From contig MCFL01000020.1 of assembly GCA_002102555.1 (NCBI GenBank), positions 248,001 through 312,000 on the forward strand: a DNA stretch of 64,000 nt, given 5' to 3'. Under the pieces are notes generated by a model, which made no database searches, was not told where the DNA came from, and saw nothing but the letters and a program-made list of their open reading frames with translations. The stretch is from Catenaria anguillulae PL171. Its lineage: Eukaryota > Blastocladiomycota > Blastocladiomycetes > Blastocladiales > Catenariaceae. The position numbers were made by a program, and so were the translations under genes. Shown here piece by piece: positions 11,801-23,653 of this stretch (position 1 is its first letter; each line of letters opens with the position of its first letter).

Positions 11801-14775
11801 CAAAAGCGACCAGTGCGGAGCGACTGTTGGAGCTGCAGATGCCGCAGATCCGCGATTCATGATGGACGCAAACGTCGGGCGCATGGCCGTTGCTGAAACG
11901 GGTCCAGGGACCTCGTCGGGCATGTCGAGCAAACACTCGACGAGCTGGGCGGCGCGGTCAGCATTGCCTGCGGATCCAGGCGTCGACTGAACCTCGGCAT
12001 CGACGAGGGCAGTGAGCAGAGCAATGTGGTCGGCAGTCAGGGTAAACTTTGCAGTGGCTGCTGCTGTGGTGGGCTGCTTGTTCTGATCGTCGGCGCCCTG
12101 GTCTGTGGTCGCAGAAGCTTCCGCGGGCGGCGAAAGGAGCAAATCGAGGACCCCGTGTTGCACGAGCGCATGTGCAACACCCTTGTTGTCGTCGTTGCTG
12201 CTGCTGTCTGCACTGGTGGGCGATGCACCCGCCGTTGCAGCACGTGCGGCCGCGTCGCGGTGACACGCCACCTTCAACAAGGCCGTCACCTCCCGATTCT
12301 CCCTGACGAGCTTTGCCAAGACTGCTAACGGTGTTTCTTCCCCACCTGCTTGGTCGCCGCGAGGCATCAACGCCTCGGCCACATTGGCCGCATACTTGAC
12401 AACGTTCATCCACACGCCCACTGCCGCCTTTTGCAACTGGGCATCCACCACGCCTTCTGGCGCACTCACCAAGTGCAACACGGCACGCCAAGTATGCTTG
12501 TCTTGAGTGAAGGCCATTGCCCCCGCCGCCGATGAAATGCACGCCGCAAGCGCCTGAATGGCGCGCCGCTGTGACGGCAACGGCAAAAAATCCAAATACT
12601 TGACGAGCACAGGCACGGCCCCTGCATCGACGAGCGCGGCCTGTGCGGTCCGAGTTGCACCTCCTGCACCCAAATACCCACCCAAGCTCGCGGCTGCCGC
12701 GCCATCCACGCCGCCAGTCACCAAATGATGCACCACGTCCACGACGCCGTCTGCCGCGTCCATGTACTGCACGTCGCCTAGGGCAGTCACAAGGGCAACG
12801 GGCGCGCGGTTACGCACGAGCATGGCAATGCCCGAAGACGGCAGACCGTCCAACAGGGCCTTGACACATCGCACGGCGAGCACGGCCACTTCGGTGCCGA
12901 GCATGGCATAGGCCAGTTCAGAGATGGCGTCCGACGTTGGAGCACTTGTGGGCGCAATCAACGGAATCAGCCGCTTGACCAGGTGATCAATCACGTTGCG
13001 TGGGCCGGTGCCCGTGGGCGCGGCCGCAGGCAGGGCCGCCTCGTCATCTTCGTCTTGCTCGTCGTTGTCTTCGTCTTCGTCTTGGTCTTGGTCGTCATGT
13101 TGGCTTGCAGCCGCATTTGCATACTCGTTTTGCGTACACATGCACACGGCCGCCAACGTGTCTTCGGCATTCATGAGCACCAGTTCGGGAATCTGCTGCA
13201 GTGCCATGTAGAGCTCGGTCGGGTCCTCTGCTTGCGACAAGTTGGCCGCCAGTGACTTGAACGTGGTGGCAAGCTGGCGGATCTGTGCAGAGACACGCAG
13301 GCCGCCGCCACCACCAAATCCGCCAAACATAGACGTGGCCGACGACGAGGATGCCGATGCGGCGGCCTGTTGCATGGCGGCGAGCAGGGCAGCTTGTGCG
13401 TTGGATTGGGACGTGGGCGACAGCGGGCCACCACCTGCGGCAGATGCAGAGTTGAGAAGGGCAGTGAGGATCGAATTGGGCGACGACGGGTCTGGGTTGG
13501 ACGTGGACGATGTGCCTGGGCCGGACGCAGATGCGTTGGAGAGAGCTGCGGCAAGGGCGGATAGCGGCGAGAGCGGAGATGCTGGAATGATCAAATCAAA
13601 TGGTGAATGAAGTGAGAAACCAGGAGTTGTGGATGAGGAGACAGTAAAAGGAGTGGGATTGTACCCGTGGCAGCAGAAGGCGTGGTGGGTGATGCCGTGT
13701 CACCTGCAGCTGGAGCTGAAGACGACGACGATGAAGCGGCCGAGGATCCCGGTGCAGCCGAGGACGCGGCTGCCGCGGGAGAGGGTGGATCCACGTCCAT
13801 TGCGCTGGAATCTGCAGCAGTAGCTGCTGCTCCAGAGTCTGTCGATGACTTGATTTGAATGGTCGGGTCGGTCGGCTCGGCAGACATGGCTGAAGAGGAC
13901 GACGACGAACGTGTGCGGCGAGTGCTGGCCCGGGTGGATGTTCGGGCGGCGGCGGAAGGTGTGTTTGCCTTGGGTGTGGATTGCGTTTTGAAAGCCTGCA
14001 GGTGCTTTGAGGTTGACGATTTGGGCAACTTGATCACGTCGTGAATGGGTGATGATGATGATGATGAAGACGATGATGCAGATGGATCGGCGCGTGCGTT
14101 TCTGGCCGTTGCCTTTGCCTTTGCTTTTGCCTTTGTCTTTGCCTTCTTGACGGCAGACTGTGACTGCGAGGCACTGGTAATACCCACAGTGGCAGTGGCG
14201 GCGGTGGTGGGAACTGCGGTTGGCGTTGAAGGCTGCTCAGTCGTAAAGCGGGCAGAGCGACGGCGGCCGCCAAGTGGCGCAGATGTCGTCGTAGATGCAG
14301 ACAAGGAAGCGGCCCTAGACGGCGAGTCGGTGGACGCAGTTTCAGTTTTGGGTGCCGAGTGGCGAGAGCGTTTCGTGGGCGGCTCGAGACCTTGTTGTTG
14401 AGTACGAGTCTTTGACGCAGGCAACTTGCGCTTGCGAGAGTGGGTGACTTGGGCCTTGGTCGACGACTTGCGCCGCGTGACCTTGAGGTCGCCGATGTCA
14501 GACAATTCTGCCTCTCGGTCCGATTCGGATTGGGAATTGGAATCCGAGTGGGATGACGAAAGCGATGACAAATCCGAATCAGAATCCAAGTCTCGAAGAG
14601 CTGCGGCAGCCTTCCGGCCAACGCCACGGCCACCACGCTTGGTCTGCGAGAGAGACTGTGATAAAGATGTGGACGATGGAGTGACAGCAGGCACCGGGGT
14701 TGAAGCTATGCGAGATGAGCGGCGGAGAGGCGTGCTTGCGATGAATGACGAAGGAGCAGACGTCTTGCTGGTCAT
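8846..14775 (-). CDS. UFD4: HECT E3 ubiquitin ligase, UFD4/TRIP12 type
   Basis: Ubiquitin ligase of the ubiquitin-fusion-degradation type. Exons are 14775-13665 and 13581-8846 (intron 13664-13582, donor GTACAA, phase 1), giving about 1948 residues. Residues 1 to about 365 are Ser/Ala/Thr- and Lys/Arg-rich, disordered and probably nuclear. A helical armadillo-type region begins near residue 500; its NAEDTLAAV segment matches the UFD4/TRIP12 N-terminal repeats. A long Asp/Glu/His stretch lies at about 1200-1280. The C-terminal about 390 residues are the HECT domain (LEIEYRGEVGTGLGPTLEFY). The catalytic Cys is about residue 1915, in PSVMTCANYLKMP. The end GQGSFHLS has the usual position of the family C terminus. 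No WW or C2 domain is present, so it is not a Nedd4/Rsp5 ligase. An extra 5' exon beyond 14775 cannot be excluded. Confidence 0.93.
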
Positions 14776-15370
14776 GCTCTGGGACCGGTATCGGGTGTGC
14801 AGAATGCGTTGCAGCGTGGCAAAAACCTGGAATCAACCACTCAACGGCGACCTATGATGTTGCAAGTGCATTTATTCACGAGTGGCAAAGGGAGGAGTGG
14901 AGCGGAGTGAGTTGGCGATTGAATCCCCACAGAGGTAATGAATCATACATACAAAGAAGTCTCTGGAGGGTTGCAACAACAGGGCAAACAGATGCAGCGG
15001 GTCGATCAGGGTCGAGTGCACAGAGTGGCTGCGGGTGTTGACAAGTCAAGTGCGAGTGTCGCAATACCAAAACCTTTGCTCATGATCGCTTTGGCCATCC
15101 GTTGCAATTGGTCACTGAAGTGAGTACACACTTAACACTGACAGATCGGAGTCCCTTGCTTGAACGATGAACGCGTGTTGCAGATCGCTTCTGCGAGCAA
15201 ATTCTTTAGGGAAATACTGTACTCTACATCTTTATGGAGCTGTCTCGCTCGCGTCTCCATTCCAATCTCTCAAAAGAATCAGTGCGACAACCCATCCACA
15301 CAGAACTCCATGAATCAACCCCACCCATGACCAGCTGTCTTTTTCCCACCATGGCGCCACCATTTCCAAC
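14776..15370. other. Divergent promoter region, no gene seen
   Basis: Lies between the divergent HECT ligase and family member 2. Only short unsupported frames on both strands. Confidence 0.5.
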
Positions 15371-16412
15371 ATGACACTCATCGACATTCCCCTCGGCAAC
15401 CTCTCCATCCCAACGTCCGCTTCCTCAACCACCTCGCCCGCCTTGGCGTCATTCCTGTGCCCGCACCATGCCTTTGTCACTCGCCTCGACTTCCAAATCG
15501 TCTACCACGTCAATTCTCTCGACCCCAATAATCCAGAGGGACCCTACGTTGCCGGCATCAACCTCTTTTGTTCCGGCTTGCCCACGTCGTTTCCCGTCCG
15601 CATGCAACGGTCGCCCGAATGGCCAAACTCCATTGTCATGCCCGTGTATGGCGAGGGCTGGCTCGACGGAATCTCGGATTTGGTGGTGTCCTATGACGCA
15701 AACGCCGTCAATCGGATTGCCTATGGGTCTGTCACGGCGGGCAGGGCAAAAGGAACAAAATGGGTCCAGGTCGGGTCACAGGCGGAGGGGTGTCGACTCA
15801 AGGGGGTCAAGCTCAAGTATCGAGAGTGGGCTGAAGCTGGTACGCTGCATGTGGACCAAAGCATTGTGATGATGGGACGACCTTACGGACCTTGGCCGCG
15901 ACCCTTGCACAGCACAACTCTATTTTGATTGCCCCAAAGCCCGTCCATCAACGGAGTCCCCAGTCGCATCCCCGTCATCAATCGTCGACGCTGGCAGTCC
16001 CGCAGCGCCGACAACAGCCTCGACTCACCGGCAACCGCCTTCATCGTCCACCATCAGTATCCCTCACGAGCCAATCCATGCATCCACTGCGCAATCGCTC
16101 CACGACCCACTTGTGACTGGTCTATACCTTGTTCTCGCCATCCTTTTCATCCTTCTCGTCTCTTTGTGTGCGTTGCTCGTGCGCGGGCGGAAGCGTGCCA
16201 ATGTGCATGACGAGGACGGTACCAAGCGAGTCGTAGAGCCCGGCCAGAGGAGACGACGACAGCGGCAGCGGCAGCGGCAGAGTGGGTATGAGCTTGTGGA
16301 CCCTTCGCAATTTGTCATTGTGTCCGTTGGGCGCCACCCAGCCCAAGATGGCTGCGAAATGAGGCAAGAGGAACAGTTGTTCTTACCGACATCTAGCCGG
16401 CTACAGTCATGA
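15371..16412 (+). CDS. Single-pass membrane protein, family member 2 (no PPxY)
   Basis: Predicted 322 residues. Exons are 15371-15839 and 15913-16412; the 73-nt intron (donor GTACGC, phase 1) is at the family position. The N-terminal domain keeps FVTRLDF, INLFCSG, DGISDLVVSY and CRLKGVKLKY, then LYFDCP just after the splice. The stalk is shorter and lacks the TPVTSTVVVGSG-type block of most paralogues. A transmembrane helix lies at about 226-246, followed by a strongly basic tail (RRRRQRQRQRQ). Where other members have DPPAYL.VPIP, this one has DPSQFVIVSV, so the PPxY is lost or never formed. No signal peptide. Function unknown. Confidence 0.8.
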
Positions 16413-16748
16413 TTCTCGAACGAGGAGATTGTTTCGCCGTTTCTCGAGGTCAAGGCAGACAAGAATCGGTGCACATAGATGGGTGCCGAGTCGCGAGGCT
16501 CAATTGCACCGCACTTGATTATCGCATCACCATCCCGTTCATGACCGCACCACCACTCAAGACCATGGCCAGGCTCCGCCTTGCTTGGCCACGGCGGTGC
16601 ACTTCACCCCTCACTCGCGGCTTCTCAAACCGCATCGCCCACTCAATCCGCACATAAACCGCTGGAACGCCCCCTCCAGCTTTGGCATAGAGGGTTACTC
16701 CATCGAAGGCGCCCCTCGTTGTACGTACCACCCGCTTTCAGCCACGCC
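16413..16748. other. Intergenic between family members 2 and 3
   Basis: Nothing coding is supported. Upstream in-frame codons of the next gene extend into it but have no family similarity before the ATG at 16749. Confidence 0.5.
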
Positions 16749-17630
16749 ATGTCAATCCGACGCTCCGTCCAGCTTGGCAACACAACCAGCGCCGACCGGT
16801 TTGCGCCGCTTCGGCAGGCAAGCTGCCCGCCGGACTCGATTGCCACGCGCATCGACCTGCAATCCACCTTTCTGCGCACGCACCCGCACCCATATGTTTC
16901 GGGCGTCAAATTGTACTGTTCACCCGCAAATACCATTGCAACCGTCAACTTTCTGGACCCGCCGCCCGCCAATTCCAACTCGACGAGCTACGCGACCGTG
17001 TTGGGCGATGCACACCTGGACGGCATCGCATCGGTGGTGGCCGTGCACTCGCCATCGTATGTTCACGGGCTGGCATACGGCAACAAGACGGGCGCAGGCA
17101 ACATGCGCGGCACGAGTGTGTGGCAGCAGGCCGCTGACAAGGCCTGGGACGGATGCAAGTTGGTTGGTGTGGAAGCCGGATTCGTCATGTGGTTTGATCT
17201 GGCCACACTGCATTTCGCGTGCCCTGCACCCGGCACGGGGGCGACCGATCCGGCGTTGGCGGCCAATGCGCCCGCAGATGCAAAAGCAAAAGCCACACCG
17301 TGGCTGTCGCCCGCATCGCTTGCTATCGGGATTGCAATTGGCGTCGGGGTTTCCATGTTTGCTGCTGCCGTCTTGCACTTTGTTGTTGGCCGGCGGCGTG
17401 CCACCGAGGTGCGCTCCTTGGAACCTTTGGTGATGGGTGGGAACGTTTCGGTGAACAACAACGCGCCAAGGCCTCCTTCGTCGTCGGCCGTGTCGTCTCT
17501 AGCCGCGCCGCAAGTGTATCGCCCCGAACCGTATCTGGCACAGCCTGTGCGCGCGCAGGCGCAACAGCCGCAGACAATGTCGCAAGTCCCGACGCAGGAG
17601 ATTCGATTTGCTCGGCCGGGCGGACAGTAA
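16749..17630 (+). CDS. Single-pass membrane protein, family member 3 (intronless)
   Basis: 293 residues in a single exon. The ATG at 16749 is chosen because MSIRRSVQLGN aligns with the starts of its paralogues (for example MSIKVVDFGNL). The N-terminal domain has IATRIDLQ, GVKLYCS, LDGIASVVAV, SVWQQA and GCKLVGVE. The segment spanning the usual intron site (FDLATLHFACP) is continuous, so the family intron is absent. A transmembrane helix lies at about 190-213, then GRRR and a Gln/Pro-rich tail. The tail has RPEPYLAQPV in place of DPPAYL.VPIP, so there is no canonical PPxY. The conserved stalk block is also missing. Convergent with member 4, 258 nt away. Confidence 0.82.
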   Translation: MSIRRSVQLGNTTSADRFAPLRQASCPPDSIATRIDLQSTFLRTHPHPYVSGVKLYCSPANTIATVNFLDPPPANSNSTSYATVLGDAHLDGIASVVAVHSPSYVHGLAYGNKTGAGNMRGTSVWQQAADKAWDGCKLVGVEAGFVMWFDLATLHFACPAPGTGATDPALAANAPADAKAKATPWLSPASLAIGIAIGVGVSMFAAAVLHFVVGRRRATEVRSLEPLVMGGNVSVNNNAPRPPSSSAVSSLAAPQVYRPEPYLAQPVRAQAQQPQTMSQVPTQEIRFARPGGQ

Positions 17631-17888
17631 GTACATACATTGATAGGGTGGTTGGTTCAACTCACACTGGTGATCCAAGCCGTTGGAGCCCGTCGCTCTG
17701 TATACCTCATTTTGAAATACAAGCATATGTAGAATTGGCAAATGCGTTCCTTCCACCTTTTCCTTGTTGTTCGTACATTCAGCAGCAGAATAGCCTCGCC
17801 GCAGGGCATGATGCGCGAGACATGTTGGCAACAGAGTGTGCAGACCGGCAAGCGGGATGGGGGTATATACAATGTCCAACACTCGCAC

Positions 17889-19066
17889 TCACGGATTCCG
17901 TCCCTCAGCGCCGGATCCCGACTCTGATGAATCCAGCTGCACCTCCTCGAACTCGTCAGCCATCTGGCCCTTGCAATCGCGATCCCCTGCAACTTTCCCC
18001 TCAAGCGAGGCTGGCTCAAGCGGCACATCCACGAAATCCACACGAGGAATGGGAACCGCTAGATACGCCGGTGGGTCCACATCTGCCGGGAGCGGCGGCG
18101 ATGCGACCGACGCCATCTCGACCGGGTCTGCTCGCTCCCGCGGTGGCTTGTTACGTCGCTGCCGCACAAACAGCACGAGCAGCGCCAAGATGACACCGGC
18201 GAGGATGATGGCAAGGCCCGCTAGTAACCCAATCAGTAACGACGACCGCCACGACGAGTGCTCGGCGGCAGCTGCCGCGGCTGCGGACGTGTCTGTTGTG
18301 AACAAGGTTGTTGTTGCGCCTGGTGCTGTGATGATGGCTTGCGGGCCGGATGGAAGGGTGATGGTGACTGGCGTGGGCGTGAGCATGACGACGGTGACAA
18401 TGGTCGAGGCCGATTGGCCAGAACCCACGACGACTGTGCTCGTCACGGGGGTCGGAGGTGGTAGGATCACGGTGACGGTGACGGGTGAAGGGATGGGCTG
18501 CGGTGACGGGACGGGCGGGCTCGGCGATGCACAGTCGAAATGAAGCCGCACTAGAAAAAAAAAAACACGCTCCAGTCGGTCAGTATTCCAAGACGTGGAT
18601 AAAAAAGACATGAGTGTCAAAACGTACTTCCATCAACCCACTCGACATAGTGCAACTCGACGCCCTTGAGCAAACACCCAGCAACCTCGGACCTGGCCTG
18701 CTGCCACGCATTTCCGCTCGACTGGCCCGCAAACGATCCGGGATACCCCAACATATTGACATATTTGTCTGCATACACAAACGTCTCGCGAATCCCGTTG
18801 GGCGAGACCTTTCCCTCGACCTGCGCCAGCGTCGATGTTGACGGATCCGCCGATGTGATGAGATAATGAATCGAAAACGGCGGCCCATTGTCCGAGCAGT
18901 ACACCCGCACGCCGTTGAGAAACGGGCCACCAAAGTTTTTGAAGACGTTGGTTTCGTAGTCGAGCCGGGTCACAAAGGACGAGCCTGGGCACAGGCGGAT
19001 GCGGATTTGGGTGCGGCCGCTTTCGCTTGGTGCCAGGTTGCCAAAGTCGACGACCTTGATGGACAT
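17889..19066 (-). CDS. PPxY-tailed single-pass membrane protein, family member 4
   Basis: 366 residues. Exons are 19066-18628 and 18550-17889 (intron 18627-18551, donor GTACGT, phase 1, family position). N-terminal domain motifs: VVDFGNL, CPGSSFVTRLD, GVRVYCSD, SPNGIRETFVYA, MLGYPGSFAG, WQQA and GCLLKGVELHYVEWVDG, then MRLHFDC after the splice. The stalk contains PPPTPVTSTVVVGSG and a TIVTVVMLTPTPVTIT block. The transmembrane helix is at about 250-275, followed by RQRR. The tail has DVDPPAYLAVPIP with PPAY at 306-309 and an acidic Ser-rich end. No signal peptide. Closest to member 5 by eye. Confidence 0.87.
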
Positions 19067-19584
19067 GATGGTGAATGATTCGATTGTGGGGAACGACAGT
19101 GATTTGTTGAGCGATGATAATCCAGTTCTAGGCCACGACGGTGCGATTCATGCATTGCAAATATGTACGAAATATGTATACATGGACGAGGTTTTTTTGA
19201 GAGCGAGAGCCTTCCATCGTCGATATTTATCATACCACCGCCATCCATCCCCATTGCCCATGCAAGGACAGCCGCAGCAGTCGCAGCCAGGCATGTGCAT
19301 CAGACAGCGTCTCATTTCAATGTTATTGAAGCAGACATACAGCCACACCAACCAAACCAGAATCTGGTGCGAGACAAATGATGGCGGATTCGCGTGCTCT
19401 CCTTGAAAGCTGAAGCGGGATCTTGGCTTGACAAATATGTATATACAGGCGCGGCGTTAATGTTGTCTATGATACTTGTTCATGTCCGATGTCCGGTTCC
19501 TGTCACGATATCGATTGCTTCCCGACTTATTTACTTGCACATGCACCATCAGATGATGACGGCTCTGAATTCACCTCTTACCGG
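19067..19584. other. Intergenic between family members 4 and 5
   Basis: Promoter of member 4 (AT-rich stretch around 19160-19225) and 3' flank of member 5. No gene supported. Confidence 0.5.
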
Positions 19585-20860
19585 TCACACCATTGCCACT
19601 TCTCGCTTGGCTTGGCGAGCCACGGTCTTGTGCCCACCCTCGTTCCCACACGGTCCATCCTCCTCACCCATACCTATCTCGGCCTTGGCCTTTTGCCCGC
19701 TTGGTCCTTGCCTGTCGGCCAACTCGAGCGGGATATCCTGAACAACACCCATACTTGAAATCGGAACGACAATATATGCCGGCGGATCCACGTCAGGTGG
19801 CACCGATCTGTCTGCCATCTCCAGGGGCGTTGGTACTTGCTCGCACCGCTCTCTTCCCCTCCGCCGCCGCCGCTGCCGTTGCCGCACAAGCAACCCGAGC
19901 ATCGCAAACACAAGGCCCACGAGAACAATGGCTAATCCGGCGAGGACGCCCATGAGCCACGGCGACAGCTCCAAATCCGAATCGTTTGCGGCCCGGGCCG
20001 TCGACGACGCCGTGTCGATGGCAAACACAGTGGTGGCGGCGGCTGCAGGCGGCGCCGGGGTGCCGATGGCTTGCGAGAGCGTCATGGTCACTGGTGGAGG
20101 AGTGTGCATGATGACAGTGACGATGGTCGAGGCTGACGCGCCAGTGCCGACAACGATTGTACTGGTTACGGGTGTTGGGGGTGGAATGATCACCGTCACC
20201 GTGACAGTGACAGACACAGTGACGGTTGCTGGTGGAGCGGATGTTGGGAGAGGTGGCAATGGAGGAGGCAAATCCGGAGGCAAAGTTGGCGACTGGGAAC
20301 TGCAGTCGAAATGAAGCCGCACTATATGTTATACAGTGGAAAGGAGGAAAGTCGGTCTGAGGACCGAGACGCTGAAATTGAACGTCGAACGAATAGTGTA
20401 ACGCACTCCCATCGACCCATAGGACGTAATACAGCTCGACACCCTTGAGCAAACATCCAGCAACCTCGGATCTTGCCTGCTCCCACCGTGGCCCGGTCGG
20501 GTCGCCTGCAAACGATCCTGGATAGCCAAACAAGTTTACGTAGTCTTGAGCATACACAACCGCCTCGCGAATCCCGTTGGGCGACACTTTGCCCTCGACC
20601 TGCTCCAACTTGGACACGGAAGGGTCCGGTGGGTTGATGAGGTAGTGGATTGAGACGGGCGGCGTTGCCGGAATGCCAGAGCAGTACACGCGAAGGCCAT
20701 GGAGGAACGGATGGCCAAAGCCCTCATACTGGTTTGTCTCAAAGTCGAGGCGGTTGATAAATGAAGCGCCCGGACAGATGGCGCGACCAATCTCTGTGCG
20801 GCCGCCATCGCTTGGGGGGAGCAGGTTCCCAAAGTTGAGGATTCTAATGGCGGAAGACAT
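19585..20860 (-). CDS. PPxY-tailed single-pass membrane protein, family member 5
   Basis: 396 residues. Exons are 20860-20407 and 20321-19585 (intron 20406-20322, donor GTGCGT, phase 1, family position). The start ATG at 20860 gives MSSAIRILNFGNL. The N-terminal domain has CPGASFINRLDFETN, GLRVYCSG, SPNGIREAVVYA, LFGYPGSFAG, WEQA and CLLKGVELYYVLWVDG, then RLHFDC. The stalk is unusually rich in Val-Thr repeats (VTVSVTVTVTV) before PPPTPVTSTIVVG. The transmembrane helix is at about 274-297, then a run of Arg. The tail has DVDPPAYIVVPIS with PPAY at 331-334. No signal peptide. Function unknown. Confidence 0.87.
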
Positions 20861-21460
20861 GGTGATCAATTACTTGGTGTCGTGTTGAGGTGGTTTCGCT
20901 TCAGATGCGGTGCTCGAGACGGTAAAGAGTGAGACATTGCTTGGTCTATGTACAGAAAAAGGATAAATGGCCAGATAAAAAGAAAGCCAAACAGAGGGGC
21001 CGTTATCGTACGTACGCCAATCTACGCTGGCAGCCGGGCGCTAACTGTACAAGTAAATGAATTCTTGCCCCGACAAGAGATCCCAAGAATGGCTGCCACA
21101 TCTGGCCACGACCCACGTGGGTGGGTGCAAGCAAACAGGTCGTCGTCATTCACAGAGAACACACGCAATTCGCAACAACAGCAATGTCCATGTCACCGGG
21201 CTTGTGCGTTGACTTGTCTGTCCCTCGTATGGCACCCTCTGAACCAACGAAGCGTCTTTGGATACATTAGTGTGTGTCACGACCGCATTGAGCCGTCAAC
21301 CATCTACCTAGATACGTTGTCCTTCTGTCTCGCTCCGTTTCGGTCACCACATCTGGCACATCGCTCGCCAAATCTGCCCCTGTAAAGTGGGAAACAAGGA
21401 TCTATGACGGCTTTATGCACAATTATACGAAACAGAACACCTCAAGAGCTCACTCACCAT
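20861..21460. other. Intergenic between family members 5 and 6
   Basis: Promoter of member 5 and 3' flank of member 6. No gene supported. Confidence 0.5.
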
Positions 21461-22700
21461 TCATGCCCCCTCCCAAGCTTGAACTTTGTTACACTTGGTT
21501 GTCGCGATCTGAGGTACTTCAAGGTCAACCTCGACAGACGCGGGTCTCGGAATCGGCACCGTCAAGTACGACGGCGGGTCAACGCCTGGTGGAACCCGCT
21601 CCTCCACCATTGGCGAAGGTAACGCATGACGTGACGACAGCTCGATGGAATCGCTGCTGGTTTTGTTTGTGTTTCGCCGCCATTGCCGCCGCCAAGTGAT
21701 CGCGAGCGCCAGCACAGTTGCAAGGAGGACAAGTGTAAGGCCCGCGAGCGATCCCAAGAGAAAAGGGGATGCCTGTTCGTCTTGTTGGACTGCTTGCGGG
21801 GGCAGAAGGTTGGTAATCACGGTGGTCGCCGCAGATCCAGCGGTAATGACGATTGGTGTCGACGCGGCGGAGCTCGGCAGGAACGTGACAGTGAATGGAG
21901 GCGGTGTGACCATCATGGTGGTGACAATGGTCGTTGCATTTGCGCCAGAGCCGACTACGACGGTGGTGGTTACCGGCGTTGGGGACGGGACTATTACGGA
22001 AACTGTCACTGGAGGCGGAGCATGATGTGTTGATATTGGCAAAGGCAGAGACGATGAAGGCACCGGCGGAGAAGATGGAGGCGAGTCACGAGGACTGGGA
22101 GAAGCTGCGGGTGCAACTGCGATTTCGGCATTTGATCGAGACGGAATCGCAATGGGTGGGCTGCAATCGTAAAAGAGGCGGACTGGGGAACCAATTGATG
22201 ACGAGCAGGAGTTAGTGCTACTCGCAGAGCGGCATCATAACAATGAGTATGAACATACCGCCATCGGCCCAGAAAATCGAATACAACTCGACACCCTTGA
22301 GCGAACACGCCGCCAAATCCGACTTGGCCTGCTCCCAACTGTCGCCTCCCATGCCGCCGGCATCCGTGCCCGCATATCCGAGCATATCGATGTATGTCTT
22401 GGAGCGTACAATCATATCACGAACGCCATTTGGGGCCAACGGACCAGTAATCTGGGACAATTTGTACCCTTGAACCGTGGGTTGACCGAGGAAATTGATC
22501 GGAATGGGCTCTCCTCCACCGGAGCAGAAGACCCGAAGGCCACGAAGGAGCGATGACCAGCCTTGATTGTTATTGTGAATGACCTCAAAGTCGATACGGG
22601 AAACTAGCGATGGCCCGTCGCAAATGGCCGGGCCAACCAAAGTCTTCCCATTCGGGTTCCGAGCCACATTTCCAAAGTCGATGGATCTCAGTGCAGGCAT
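21461..22700 (-). CDS. PPxY-tailed single-pass membrane protein, family member 6
   Basis: 387 residues. Exons are 22700-22259 and 22182-21461 (intron 22258-22183, donor GTATGT, phase 1, family position). N-terminal motifs: SIDFGNV, LVSRIDFE, GLRVFCSGGG, APNGVRDMIV, MLGYAGTDAG, WEQA and CSLKGVELY, then RLFYDC. The stalk has PSPTPVTTTVVVGSGANATT followed by a TIVTTMMVTPPP block. The transmembrane helix is at about 288-310, then WRRQWRR. The tail has GVDPPSYLTVPIPRPAS with PPSY at 350-353, nearly identical to member 7. No signal peptide. A TATA box lies about 185 bp upstream. Confidence 0.87.
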
Positions 22701-23653
22701 GACAATCGCAGTGGAATACCTGGTAATGACGGAATGAGCGTGAGGAACACTTGTGCCGTACAGGTGTTTGATGATTCAACACTATACATACGATAGATAA
22801 GATCATCCATGGCAATGTGGTGGCGGGAACGTGAACTGGGAGGGGTGAAAGTGAGACAAGAAGAATGCTGGGGGTATCATTGCCTTTATACAATCACCGC
22901 AATAGAGTCATAGCAGGTCTCCAGTAGGTATGTTACCTCTCTGTGCCGAATGCCGGCCGATTACGTCGAGCACTGGATTCCCTAATTGGCTTGTCGCCGT
23001 TGTCTTGCATTATCGATACGTATGTGCTCAACAACAATGTAGCAGCCGCTTGAACGGTCAACAAGCAATCTGCCGTTTGCGTTGTCTGCTGCCCCCTCAA
23101 ACGCGTTTCAGTTATGACCTCACTCACTGGCATGCAAACACGGTACCCTACCGAAATAAATACTACTTACACAATAAGCTGTTTGTGGCAACATATACAT
23201 GGAAAAAAAGGAAAAGTAATTCAATCGAACGGCATGTGCTCTCTGATTCGTGGTGGGAGTGGGACGGACGACCCAAGTGGACCTCTCAGCCGCACATGCA
23301 CTCGCCCTTTTTCTTGGCCGTTTTCATGCAGAGCAGCCTGCCGCCCTAGAGCCGGTAGAAGTCGATTTAGAATGCGAACACGGACACACATCCGGCATTG
23401 CTGGCAGGGGTACCCCTGCTGCTGGTCTCATTGCTGGCAAGTTAATGGTCGGATATCCGCATGACTATTGTGGTTACTTGGATTCGTGGCGTGTTGCAAA
23501 AGCAGCCACGTGAGACTGCAACCGCGATTCAGTTCGCAAAGAAGTTCATGGTTGTTCGATTGCACACATGGAATATTGCAAATGCTCTATTTCTATTCAA
23601 GTCTACTCACAGGTACGAAACATGACAAACTTTTTCGACAACACTTGTCGCAC
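22701..23653. other. Intergenic between family members 6 and 7
   Basis: 950 bp without a supported gene. It holds the TATA-type promoter of member 6 near 22883 and the 3' flank of member 7. Confidence 0.5.
22883..22890 (-). promoter_or_regulatory. TATA box of family member 6
   Basis: TATAAAGG on the minus strand, about 185 bp before the ATG at 22700. The neighbouring paralogue has a similar element (25081-25087) at a comparable distance, which supports a real core promoter. Confidence 0.5.

Noticed and set aside
23250-23513. Plus-strand frame containing EPVEVDLE, recalling SVEVDLEVP of family member 6
   Set aside because: Only a few residues match, on the wrong strand, with no other family motif around it.
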